64,000 nucleotides of DNA, taken from Acorus gramineus. Its lineage: Eukaryota > Streptophyta > Magnoliopsida > Acorales > Acoraceae. Position numbers and translations under genes: made by a program. Below the pieces are notes generated by a model. That model saw nothing but the letters and a program-made list of their open reading frames with translations. It ran no database searches and was not told the origin of the DNA. Of this stretch, positions 47,095-57,726 are shown one piece after another. The stretch covers positions 1,236,806-1,300,805 of the forward strand of contig JAUJYN010000013.1 of the NCBI GenBank assembly GCA_030737835.1, written 5' to 3'. The stretch's first letter is position 1, and every line of letters begins with the position of its first letter.

Positions 47095-47429
47095 AATTGA
47101 AGACGGCTTTGATAAGTCCTCATCAGATATTATATGACAGCCTATACACCACCATTCAGATAGGCTGCCATATATTTCACTGTACCAGGTCCAAAGATTC
47201 AGGCATTCCAAAAATACATGCTAATCCCACATTGGGTTGTGCTATCCAGTAAAAACAAGTATACACATTATCATATAATATATATTTTAGCACTAGAACA
47301 ATATGTGCTTGCTGCGGAAAAGTACATACAAAATCCATTATAGCGATCAGAAAAGATGGCCTATAAGAGTATATATAGGATTTGAATCCAATATGCAACA
47401 TTTGAGTATTTGACAAAACAATAAACATA

Positions 47430-48729
47430 GCTGAATCATGTGCAGATTCCGGTTGTAAGACGCAAAAAAATGCTTGTCTACTGGACCAATGGCTTCATTC
47501 CCCACAACCAACATTTTTTTTTCTTCACTTAAATATGCTATAAAAAGCTGAAAGTTCACGCTCCAGACTTTAACTTTGTCTTCGAACCTGGAAATGGGAG
47601 ACGTGTAAGCAGAAAACATTGATCAGCTCGAGCAAATTCTGATGCATTTTTCTTAGATCTCTTAGAATCCAAAACCTGTTTACTATGCAGTAACATGTTT
47701 ATGAGAAAATTCTAGTATCCTAAAAAGAAATTTTAAGTACATACGCAAGGAAATGTCCCCGGCATCTATGAACATTTCTTGGAAGTGACTTTAAATGAGA
47801 TGACCGACCATAAAAAAATGTCATGAATATTTTGAATTCATCATGTAGTAGGGTTGGTCTATTGATTTATTTGCCAGAAGCAACATGAGGAACTGAAGGA
47901 AGGTCAACTTCTAATGTAGATATATATCATGTGGATGTGGAGTTCAATCAATATACAAATTCAAACAGGAACAAGTAATCCAGAACTTCATTAAAAAGAA
48001 ACCAACGAAGCCTTTCATCTTTCACCAAGTTTCACCGTAAATTCAGGCTATTGTTAGAAAAAAAATAACATAAAAGCAACAAACTGTTGTATTTGCAATC
48101 AAAACTTAAAACTCTTTATCCACTTGTAATTATACTTATTTGATCTACATGGTCTGAAGAGTTTGTATTTCCATGGATCATTGATAAACAATAAAAATCA
48201 AACCTAATGTATTTGCAGTGCAATAGTAAATCAAGTGGAATTACCCAAGGCATAAAACCCAAAGCAGAAACATGCTCTGTTGAATTATTTTCGAGGTCTC
48301 TAGTCAATAATGTGTAGACAACCATTGTTATTCCTATCTCTGTGTTTCACCAGTTACCCAGGAGAAGATATATCATATAACCAAAGCAGGTGTAATGTTA
48401 ACAAAAATAACAGAAACCGGAGGCTAATAAAGAGCAGATTGGCTCACATTGCATTGACCATGCACATGTTAAGGAGGTATGTGGATGACAGACTTACCAC
48501 CTGATCTACAGTCCATTATAGCTACAATCCACTCTGCATTTTGATATCCAGCGACAATGTCGTTGATTTTGTAACAGCCCCTTTGGGGACCCTGACTTTG
48601 AAAAAAAAGGAATTAGGTGGTGTATTGGCAGTCACCACTTCAAATATTTAATCTAAAGAGTGACCTGAAATACTGACTTGAGATAGTCACGTCCATTGTA
48701 ATATTGGGAATAACATATGAATCCTGCAT
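47430..48729 (-). CDS. Possible exons of an unidentified gene
   Basis: Reading leftwards, an exon-like piece at 48729-48665 (acceptor GCATGCAG) gives GFICYSQYYNGRDYLKSVFQ. The next, at about 48585-48488, begins in the matching phase, gives KINDIVAGYQNAEWIVAIMD and ends at a strong donor GTAAGT. Further left a piece near 47830-47750 gives SSHLKSLPRNVHRCRGHFLA before GTATGT. The piece 47597-47430, after a TTTCCAG acceptor, gives FEDKVKVWSVNFQLF, EEKKMLVVGNEAIGP and YNRNLHM. I do not recognise the family, and linking exons between about 48480 and 47830 are unresolved. It could be a decayed gene or a retroelement part. Confidence 0.3.
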
Positions 48730-48759
48730 GCCTAGAGATGCAAATTTATTAAAGTTAAC

Positions 48760-50430
48760 TTCATATATGTAAGGTGGAAACTGCACAAAGAGCGATCAAT
48801 CAATAATCAACATGTATCCAAGAATGACTTCAGAGCTTAACATTAATTTCTATTTCTGAGATTGATTTTCTACAATCTAATTTTTAAGTGTACAAAGCAA
48901 ATATATTTAAGATGCTAACTAAATCATTTTTTTTTTTTTGGTGTAAACTAAATCTAATTGTTAGTTTTATATATTTAGTTATACAAGGACACTTGGTTCT
49001 ACATTTTTAAAAAATAGGTGTCTGCCCAGGCCAGAGGGGAAGTGAAATTTGACACCATACTTCCTCTTTGAAAGTGGGTGATACTTTCCAGCTAAATAAT
49101 AATTGGTTCGCTAGATTATGTGAAATTGACTAAAATAATTGTAATTTATTCATCAACATCCAATTAATGCTTTATTCTTGGACACCCAATTAATGCTTTA
49201 TTCTTGGACGCCCAATTGCTTTCTCTTATCTAAGTTTTAGCTGGTACAACCCATTGTTTGAACCAAAGTAAGCTGCTTATTGATTTTCACTCGTTCGAAC
49301 TCTTAGAATGGCTTTAGATTAAAATGCAACTGCATAGGCATGCACTTTTTGGAGTATGAACAGTAGAAGAGCAATTAATACCAGTGAACCAGACAAATAA
49401 TCTTAGGTGTGGCTATTAGTATCATTAGCATGACAATTCACAATAGGAGCGTCTTTCTAAAGGGCATGAATCACAATAAGTTGACTTTAACTGTCTGCTT
49501 CTAGTCTTCTACTTTTACTAATTTTTTGGAAAATAGAAAATGAACTCCATCTTCATCAACATTTCCTCTGTGTTCATTTTAATGTAATTCATATTCATGT
49601 CATTGCTGGATCGACCAGATGAACTTGGTGGGTTAGTGATGAGCTCTGAAAGGTTATTGCATCACAAAATGGAAGAGAATAGTATGAGAAGGCATGATGA
49701 GGTATACAAAAGATATTAAATAAGAAATAGTGGTCAACATATCTAAATATGCAGCATTTGATTTCACAATAGATGATATAGAAAGAAGGGCGACCGGCCT
49801 TACATAAATCAGCAGATATATGTTAAAAGGGCAGAGATAAAGACCAAGCTCCTTATGTTAATGTCTTGCTGAAGAATAAAATTATAAAATGAAAATCACT
49901 GTTGGTACTAAGAAACAATAATGCCAACAGAAATGTTCTCAGGGACGATAATTAGGATGAAAAAGTGTTAGACCACATGGCATACAAAAAGAGAAATGAA
50001 AATTTAAGTAGGATTGGTGGGGTTTGTTTGACAAGATATTACAGATCAGAATAACCCTCAGTATGCAGAGGAAAGGTCATTGTTAGGGAAATTGGAGAAC
50101 TTGAATAAAGTTGGAAGTTTGGAACACCTGTATAATATAAACAAACTGAAAATATAAACTCATTAAACGGTATAACTACCATTTAGTTTCTCACTCAAGA
50201 GATGCACACACATGGTGTCTCTCTTGTTACACATGCATTGTTAGATGTTCAAAAGAACATATTTTCATATGCTTTTCAAAGTTCTTTTGGAACATTCCCC
50301 TATGTAATTATTTATTTCAACATACATATTAGAGAAGTTTCTCTTCTTTATATTCAAAGCATATTTTGCACAAATAGACAATATTTATATATTTAATATG
50401 CATAATCATATTTTTTCATGTGGAGCTATA
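48760..50430. other. Non-coding, no feature seen
   Basis: No recognisable exon or repeat with ends. If the unidentified gene to the left is real, its upstream exons or promoter could lie here. Confidence 0.4.
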
Positions 50431-50439
50431 TTTTAAAAT

Positions 50440-50990
50440 TCAGAAATCTAAATTTAACAATATTTAAATTTGACAGGTTATAAATTGGGGAAGGAATTAG
50501 CACACTCAAAGCTTCATCAAAACTTCTAAATCTGATCCACCAAATTAATAAAATCTTCAATCAAATCAGCTTTGACATCTCCAACAAATCAACAAGATAT
50601 CCAACAGATTTTGCAATTATATCTCTAATATATTTTGCAAATTAGCATTAACAACTCGATCAAATCAGCATTTACAACCAATTCAACCCTCAAAACCCTA
50701 TAAAAAGGGCACTGCAGAGAGAGCAGAGGGTATCTCTTCATTCAGCCAAGAAGAATTTTATTTTCAGTCTTGTTCTTTATTTTTTGTTGAGTTTTTGTTT
50801 CTTTGTTATTAGAGACATAGATTCTATTGTATTTTCAATAAAAATGTCTCTTTACTTTATTTCCATAGAATATTTTTATTTTTATTCTAGAATTTCACCA
50901 ACCATGGTAAGCTAGAAAATCCTTCCATCAAGGAGAGGATTAACTACCAATTATTTTGAGTATATTCCAACAGTAAATGCTGTCATGATA
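50440..50990 (+). promoter_or_regulatory. Promoter-like or LTR-like segment
   Basis: CCCTATAAAAAGGGCAC at about 50695-50711 is a strong plant TATA context. It is followed by a GAGAGAGCAGAGGG leader and an AATAAAAATGTC polyadenylation-like signal within about 130 bp. A TATA box and poly-A signal so close together are typical of an LTR. I could not define TG...CA ends, a target duplication or a primer-binding site. Confidence 0.3.
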
Positions 50991-51283
50991 TTTGAAAAAG
51001 CAGAACTGAAAGGTTAATCTAATTGTCGAGGAAAAAACAAGCAAGTTATGGAGGCTGTTCTGAAAGTGGGTAACAGAAAAAAGATTGAGAAAAATTACAC
51101 ATAATTCGTGTCAATTTCTTAAATACAAGGTTGATAGAGAAACCTGTGGAAAGGGGAAAATTTTACATGTGATGTTTGTTCAGAAAAAAAAACAAAAAAA
51201 AACAGAGCTCAAACTAACTTAGTGGATGAGTATTTTATCTAAAATAATTTTGAAAGACTAAATTTTTCAGTTGTGATGCATAT

Positions 51284-51328
51284 TGGAATAGTTATCTATC
51301 TCATAATAGCTTATGCCGCGACCAAACT
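51284..51328. repeat. End fragment of MITE family X
   Basis: AATAGTTATCTATCTCATAA with TAGCTTATGC and CGACCAAACTGGGG matches the right end of 11259-11628. The rest of the element is absent. Confidence 0.6.
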
Positions 51329-51892
51329 GGGGCTTAGATTTGGTGAGGAATTCTTTAACTAATCTGGTGGAGGAAGAATGGTTTTTCTTCCCCAACAGAT
51401 CTAGCCAAAGAGCCTCTCTTTCCGCTCTGGTTCGACATCCATTAAGACAGCTTGAAATCTTGATTGTTTCAAACAATTTAAGCTACATAAAGCAAAGCAA
51501 ACATCGATACATCAACCAATAAAAACCCATATGCATGTACATGTCCACTTCAAAAACATTACAGCTCATGAAATATCAAAAAAGTCGATTAACAAATTCA
51601 ATCCATACATCCACGAATAAAAACCCATACATGTAATCTGAAAGATAGGCAAAGAAAGCACCCATTAGAGCAAAATCTTCACATACCCTTAAAAGTAATA
51701 TTAATGCCCTCACAAGTAAAGCCAAAATAAAATTGCTCAACAAGAAACCAACTTAAAACATAAGCAATAGGGGACAATAGATAGGGAAAAAGATAGAGTT
51801 GAACAGATCAGATAAATCATGCATTCCAAACCACAACATATAAAAATATCAGAGAAAGGGCAGATGAGTGGAGAAGAATCACTACTGACCAA

Positions 51893-51985
51893 ACTTGTTC
51901 TCTCCTTTGCAGCATCCCTCCATTGTTGAAACGTCGCAATCCCCAGCAAACATTTTTGCAAGTCTGCCTCTCTTCCCTATTCATA
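51893..51985 (-). other. Possible isolated exon
   Basis: On the minus strand ADLQKCLLGIATFQQWRDAA followed by KERTSL sits between GCAG-like and GTCAGT-like signals. It is amphipathic and composition looks coding, but it belongs to no family I recognise and has no proven neighbours. It could be an upstream exon of the unidentified minus-strand gene. Confidence 0.2.
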
Positions 51986-52000
51986 AAAAGGAAAAACAAC

Positions 52001-53687
52001 AAGGGTTACTTCGTTTCTACCCCTTGTAAATAAGTGAATTATTGGAAACCCCCTACAAAAAAATAATTTTATTATTAACCCCTTATAAAGTCATTACATC
52101 TTATTAAAAAATCCAACAATTTAAGGTTATTTAGTTTCTGCCCCTCATATATAGATAAATTATTATTAAACCCTAAAAAAAATTATTATTTTATAAAACC
52201 CCTTAAATTTTTGGATTGCCTTCACATAAAACCTAGATGTATCTTCTATTATTGAAACCATTAAAAAAATGGTGCATAGATAATACTACATCATTAAATA
52301 TGGTGTTTATATAACAATACAACTCTTTAATCCAAATGATCCACTTATTTAATATCAGTAGATTGTAGATTATTTTGACATTTATTAAACACAAATACAC
52401 AAATACACACACACATGACATGGTATGATTGATAAAAAAAAATTAGTACGATTGGTACACAATAGTACGAAATGGTCCAAAACAGAATGAAATAACACGA
52501 TTGGTATAATATGTTATAGAATAGCATGACTAACTAGTACCACATGATGTGAATGATGTTATATCATACGAAATTGTATGAAATTTGTAAGAATTTTAAG
52601 ACATGGTATGGAGGGTGTTTTATATAGTTTGTCTATTTTGAAGGGGCAGAAACAAAATAATAATTTGTATTTGAGGGGTTCTAAAATAATAACTCGTATT
52701 TGGAGGGGGCTTTAAATAATTTATCTATTTAGAAGGGGCGAAAACTAAATAACCATAAATATTTGGGTTTTTTAATAAGATGTGTGGAGGTGAAAATCCG
52801 CACCATGACATGTGTCACGCTAAGACGGATATGGGTCATTACATTTGAGGCCCACAAATCCGGATCCAAATCCATAATATCATGATGACACTCCCGAATA
52901 CGCTGACACGATTAGATCAAGGGTCTAGCCGGACAGTTAGACACCTCGTGGATGAATATCACCTAGAGTAGTTAAGGCACGATCAGAATAGAGGTCTGAT
53001 CGGACGACCTTACTCCTCGCAAACGAGCGGGGAAGACATGACCAGACAAGAGGTCTGGTCGGGCGATCTTTCACCTCGCAAGAGTACTCGAAGACGTAAT
53101 ATACGGACGAGCAAGCCAAAGGGCCACGAGCATACTAAATAAATGGTAAAGGGATCATAAACACTTGTAACTGGTAGGCAGACAGTTAAAGCCCACTAAT
53201 TGCACGATGTGGGCATGACGTGCCTCATTAACATGTGGGGGTTTCCATCGAAATCGCTCACTAAGTGATCAATGAGGTGACGGTTACAACAGCCAAAGGG
53301 TAGTGGAAGCGGCAACTAGCCGAGGTAACCCTATAAAAAGGGAGGTAACTCAAAAAGCTCAGGTATCGAATCAAATCTGATTGACTACTTTCGAGCCGCC
53401 TAAATTTGTGTGAGTTTTGTTTATAATCCCTGACTGATACATCTCTTCGGAGAACCTTTGGCTGGCATCACACCGGTGTCCCCTAATTTCTTTGTGAGTG
53501 CAGGATCCATTCTTATATGGGTCCGAGTTCGTGAAGAGAAGCTCCGAAGACCGACAATTTAACTGAAGGGGAAAATATCCTCCTCAAGATGTAATAACTT
53601 TGTGAGGGGTTAATAATAAATTCATTTTTTGTAAGAGGTTTTCCATAATTAACTTGTTTTATAGGGGTTGAAAACTAAAAAACCCTT
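52001..53687. mobile_element. MULE-type inverted-repeat element, split by a solo LTR
   Basis: The left arm (AAGGGTTACTTCG..., ACCCCTTGTAAAT, TTATTATTAACCCCTTATAA, GTCATTACATCTTATT) is mirrored at the right end (inverted AAGGGTTTTTTAG, AACCCCTATAAAAC, TTATTATTAACCCCTCACAA, GTTATTACATCTT). Flanks AAAACAAC and AAAACAAA are near-matching. Inner copies of the GGGGC-AAACTAAATAACC motif repeat. The right arm is interrupted by the solo LTR at 52783-53586. Confidence 0.72.
52783..53586 (+). mobile_element. Solo LTR, 804 bp, perfect 5-bp duplication
   Basis: Starts TGTGGAGGTGAAAATCCG and ends ATATCCTCCTCA, with AGATG on both sides (52778-52782 and 53587-53591). A TATA box (CCCTATAAAAAGGG, about 53329) gives plus orientation. 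Two related ~60 bp segments (CGATCAGAATAGAGGTCTGA and TGACCAGACAAGAGGTCTGG) lie in the U3 part. No internal domain remains. Probably Ty3-type by style, not proven. Confidence 0.87.
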
Positions 53688-54084
53688 AAAACAAATTAAC
53701 ACAAACACATAAAAATTAAATCTACTTTTAAGTCTTATGAATTACAACAACACCCAAAATAAATTATGCAACAAACTAATCAAATTACACAAATTCAAAA
53801 GTTAGTTGTCCAAATCACTAAAATAAGTTAATCAAAGTTACACAAACACATTGGATTACTAAAGTTTATTACATATTAAAAAATCAAGTTCTTGAAAGTA
53901 TGAGTTATATATAAAACAATCAGGTCTTAGATCCATAGGATCTGGTTGAGGTGGACCCAGACTCGATCCTATTTTATTTTCGGGTCCACTAGCTTGGGTT
54001 AAATTACACGTGTAATCGGATCCGGGTTTGGACCCGACCCGTTGACACTTGACATGCCTAAAATGAGAGTTTGGTTAAGGAGAA

Positions 54085-54844
54085 TGTAGGAGACAAAATT
54101 TGTCTCACCCGAATATGGAATAAGAGTTCAAGAATTGATAAGAATAGAAGGAAGTTACAATAGGAGCAGGCCCGCTTCAGATAAAGGCCCAGCTCAATAC
54201 AGAGGCCCATTTTGGAAAATGGTTCATCTCAGCCCAGGACGATCACTTCAGATAAAGATCTTCCCCTCAGGTCGGATCAGGAAACATCCCAAGTCGGATC
54301 CTCGACCAGACCTGGGCGTCCGAGGACCGAGCTTCGACCTACTCAGATCTGAAGTAAGTCGACCAAAGGGCCCGACCTGGTATGAGGACCTGATCTCAAG
54401 ATCCCACGTGTTGATCGATCCAAGAGCCACGTGGAAGATTCTCTCTCACGCTATCCTCACAATTCTATAGAATAATAGGCACGCCCCTTTCCCCTATAAA
54501 TAGAAGGGTATCCCCTTCACCATAGGGGGACTTCTTCCCCAAAAAATCCAATACTCAAGCTTAAAATCTCATTTTAATAGAGATTTGACTTGATCGTCGG
54601 TGGTTCTTGGGACAGCACCACTTCCGGTGTGAGATCACACTAAAAAGAGGAATTACGTGTGGTTTGATCCTTTGACATGAGTGCATAGACAACCTGAGTT
54701 ACATTAGGTTCAGTCAGACAAAAATTTCATTAATCGATCCACTGCGAACCTTTATCGTCGTCTCTTTACGTATCTACAAAAACCAAGCCTGGATTGTTTT
54801 AAAGTCTGGCACATTCGAGGAGGAGCACATTTTCACCTCTCACA
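54085..54844 (+). mobile_element. Probable solo LTR, 760 bp
   Basis: Starts TGTAGGAGACAAAATTTGTC, has a TATA box CCCCTATAAATAGAAGG near 54491, and ends GCACATTTTCACCTCTCACA. The end sequence mirrors the start of the LTR at 52783 (GGAGGTGAAAAT). Flanking pentamers GAGAA and TTGAA agree at only three positions, so the exact boundaries or the duplication are uncertain. Confidence 0.55.
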
Positions 54845-54849
54845 TTGAA

Positions 54850-54900
54850 TAACTGAATAAAGTGGTATATCTATGCTGGATTAAGTGAAAATAACGGGGT
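54850..54900 (+). repeat. Start fragment of MITE family X
   Basis: GGTATATCTATGCTGGATTA followed by AGTGAAAATAA matches the 5' part of 11259-11628 (GTGTATCTATGCCAGAATAA). The copy runs into the 69-bp duplication. Confidence 0.55.
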
Positions 54901-55034
54901 ATACCAATTATATGTCCCCCTTGGAATTAGCTCTATTACATCATTATCTTTTTTACCATCTCAAAGGGTATACCAATTATATGTCCCCCTTGGAATTAGC
55001 TCTATTACATCATTATCTTTTTTACCATCTCAAA
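54897..55034. repeat. Perfect 69-bp tandem duplication
   Basis: GGGTATACCAATTATATGTC begins at 54897 and at 54966, and the two 69-bp units are identical as far as I can read. Confidence 0.95.
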
Positions 55035-55089
55035 TACAGTTACATGTCTCGTGCATGCAATTACATAATTTTGCCTCTAGATCACTCTA

Positions 55090-55111
55090 GGGGGGGGGGG
55101 GGGGGGGGGGG
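55090..55111. repeat. Run of 22 G
   Basis: Uninterrupted G homopolymer; its true length in the genome may differ because such runs are hard to sequence. Confidence 0.9.
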
Positions 55112-55336
55112 TAGGCTTCCTTAAATATTTTCATGTAGCAGACCCAACTCATTACATTTAATTTATAGGGTAATAAATTTATATATCATATAACATTTTT
55201 ATATTATAATAAAGATAACGTTACAAATCCTAAATTATTATTTATTAAAATATCAATATATTAATATGAATTAAATCTGATTTGAAAATTTGAAAATATA
55301 TTTATGATTTATCTAAATTTGATTTGAAATCTTGCC

Positions 55337-55729
55337 CTTGTTGGATGACGACATAAAATATTTTGGGATAGATAACTATTCTATTATAGGTAAAAAAAAA
55401 TAAGTCATTTTTTGTTTGATTGTGTTTTTACTTATTTATTGGGAAATGCAATAATAAAATTTTTGTTGTTTGATTAATAATAAATAAGTTGTGGATAAAA
55501 AATGAATAAGATGTGAATAAAGATATATAAAAAGTGAAAAATTGATTTAACCGCGGACCTAATTTAATATAGGTGATGACAAGTGATGATTTGACATGTG
55601 AGACTCTTTTATACTAGTTAAATAGATTGGATGGAATAACATAATTCTAGAGGATCTAAAATACTAATATCAGTTTATTTTCACATATTCTCACGTAGCT
55701 ATACCATTTTATTCCTTGTAAACAAACAA
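55337..55729 (-). mobile_element. MITE, family X copy 2 (inverted)
   Basis: Read on the minus strand it starts TTGTTTGTTTACAAGGAATA and ends GATAGTTATCTATCCC with a CAACAAG end, matching 11259-11628 along its length (393 against 370 bp). Motifs GACTCTTTTATACTAGTT and GATGATTTGACATG correspond to the GGCCCACATG region. Confidence 0.7.
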
Positions 55730-56157
55730 TTCTTTGATCTTATCCTCCTCTACTCCAACCTTGTTCTCTCATCGAAATAGCTTAAATAAATAAGATATAA
55801 GTAATTGCTGTATGTATGGGAGGGTAAAAACGAAAATGAAAAACCTGGATCACTTTAATAAGCAAGTAATATATAATAGACATTACAATTACAGTTAGAA
55901 TTTCAACCAATTAATTTCAACAATCTCCTTCCATTTGCAAACAAAACCTCTGTGTTCTGCTATAATCATATTTCCACATTTGATTTTTTTTATAATTCAA
56001 AAAAAAAAAAAAAATCAATCCAAAACCCCGTTCAAGAATTCGCATGCGATCACAAAAGAAAACATTATTCATCAAGAACACACAAACCAAATCATTCAAG
56101 AACTGCTTCAACAAAACCCATTCTCACAATCCATACCATATACAATATGCAGATCCA

Positions 56158-56787
56158 TCAACCGAGGAGGCGTCTCGCCATCTCGAAAGGTATGAAAGCG
56201 TCCATGCAAGCGCACATGATCTGTTCGAAACTCAGATGGTCCTCCTCCCAGTTCTCCATTTGAACACAACTCTGATTCCTCGCCCTCCACAAAAGAATCG
56301 CCCTCGCCAGCCATAGCTCCGCCCGCCTCGCCGCAACCCGCTCCCTCTCCACCACAACCAACAACGTCCTTAGGTCCATTACGTTCCCAACCCAGACATC
56401 GTCGTAGTCCAATGTCAGCCTCCGAACGTCCTCGTGGATTTTGACGCCGATGAAAGTGAACCGCTCGTCGGAAAGGAAGTTCGAGAGGGCATCGGGGATG
56501 GCGCCGCAGCGGAGGATCTGGAAGACGAGGCAGCGCCGGTCCACGCAGAGCTGGAGGACGGCGACACCATTGTTGGCGGGCCTCCAGTACTTCACGTCGA
56601 GGCCAACCAAGAAACGTGAGGGGTCATCATCGTCGTCGTCGTCGTAGGTGGAGAGGAAATCGTTGACCCACAGGGTCGCGTAGGCGGCGGAGGACGTGAC
56701 GACGGTGGCGATGTGTGCCAAGCCGAAGAAACGGACCGTAAATTCAGTTTCCGAGTATTGTTCGACGCTGATCGGAGGGTGATTCAT
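56158..56787 (-). CDS. WRN-like 3'-5' exonuclease-domain protein, likely catalytically impaired
   Basis: Single-exon gene of 209 residues, ATG at 56787 to TGA at 56160-56158. It has the DnaQ/WRN-type exonuclease fold of a common plant family: FLVGLDVKYWRP (Exo I, residues 59-70), LQLCVDRRCLVFQIL, FTFIGVKIHEDVRRL (Exo II, Asp120), NVMDLRTL and IMCACMDAFIPFEMARRL (Exo III, Asp196). In active members Exo I reads LD-x-E-W; here Asp64 is kept, but the Glu position is Lys66 and one residue is added before Trp. The Exo III Tyr is Cys192. Nuclease activity would be expected to be lost or weak. A run of seven Asp (49-55) comes from a GTC/ATC repeat. GC-rich codon use supports a real gene. Confidence 0.85.
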   Translation of the reverse strand: MNHPPISVEQYSETEFTVRFFGLAHIATVVTSSAAYATLWVNDFLSTYDDDDDDDPSRFLVGLDVKYWRPANNGVAVLQLCVDRRCLVFQILRCGAIPDALSNFLSDERFTFIGVKIHEDVRRLTLDYDDVWVGNVMDLRTLLVVVERERVAARRAELWLARAILLWRARNQSCVQMENWEEDHLSFEQIMCACMDAFIPFEMARRLLG

Positions 56788-56799
56788 CGCTGGAGGCGA

Positions 56800-57720
56800 G
56801 TGAGACCTCTTAGTTTTTTACCTGTTGATCAAGTTTCTGTCTCTCCAAGAAAGTTTCCAAGAACACTGAACACCCGAAAATAAATGGCTTTCTTCTTCTT
56901 GCTTTGTTTTAACTAGTTATGTGCATGCAAATTGCACATGCACGATGTCTTATTTTGTTGCGTGACACCATGAGCGGTAACATCGTATATATAATATTAT
57001 CATAATATATAAAATTCTATTAGAGTATGACATATTTTTTTTAAAAAAAATAAAATAAAAACTATTGTATTTCAGTAAATATATAATTTTATATAACAAC
57101 AACATGCATTTCAATGAAAAGTGTGTAATTTTTTGAAAAAAGAAAAACTGCAATTGGGGTTGGATGCATCATATCATTTTTCTTTGTTGTATTGACATAT
57201 AGTAATTTATTAAATTTTATTTTATTTTTCAGATGGGTTATATTAAAATAGAAGTTAAAGTTCCACCAAGAAAATTGTATTTCAATATAATTACCACATC
57301 GTCATAAGTTGAATAGCTATGACTGTTCAAATGTAACAAATCCAATGTCATGAATTCACTCATCTTAGCTAAAATATCCATTTTTTTTTTATCAAGATAC
57401 CCACCATTCATTTTAATTCACCAAATAAAATAAAAACAATAAATAAAATTCAATGAGTCCTACATAGGGACCTTTGATTGCCATTTAGCAACAATTTCAT
57501 CAATAAAAAAAAAGGATTTTAGTTTTAAGTTTTTGAAAAAATGTCAATTTAGGTATCAATTCTTGCAATTTGAATATTGCATTTTAAATCTCCACATTCT
57601 TTGGGTTTGTTGGTTATCAGTCTCTCGACCAAATGTTTGTTTCAATAGTCGACAAATATTTTTCTAGCGTTCATTTTGTATTTCATAATTTTAAATCCCC
57701 AAAACTATGCTTCTGAATAT
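56800..57720. other. Exonuclease upstream region and AT-rich spacer
   Basis: The presumed promoter of the exonuclease gene lies in the first few hundred bases. No clear TATA box or other gene is visible. Confidence 0.4.
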
Positions 57721-57726
57721 TAATTT

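Noticed and set aside
52783..53586. Plus-strand gene promoter (TATA box at about 53329)
   Set aside because: The TATA box lies in an LTR with perfect 5-bp target duplications and no coding exon follows.
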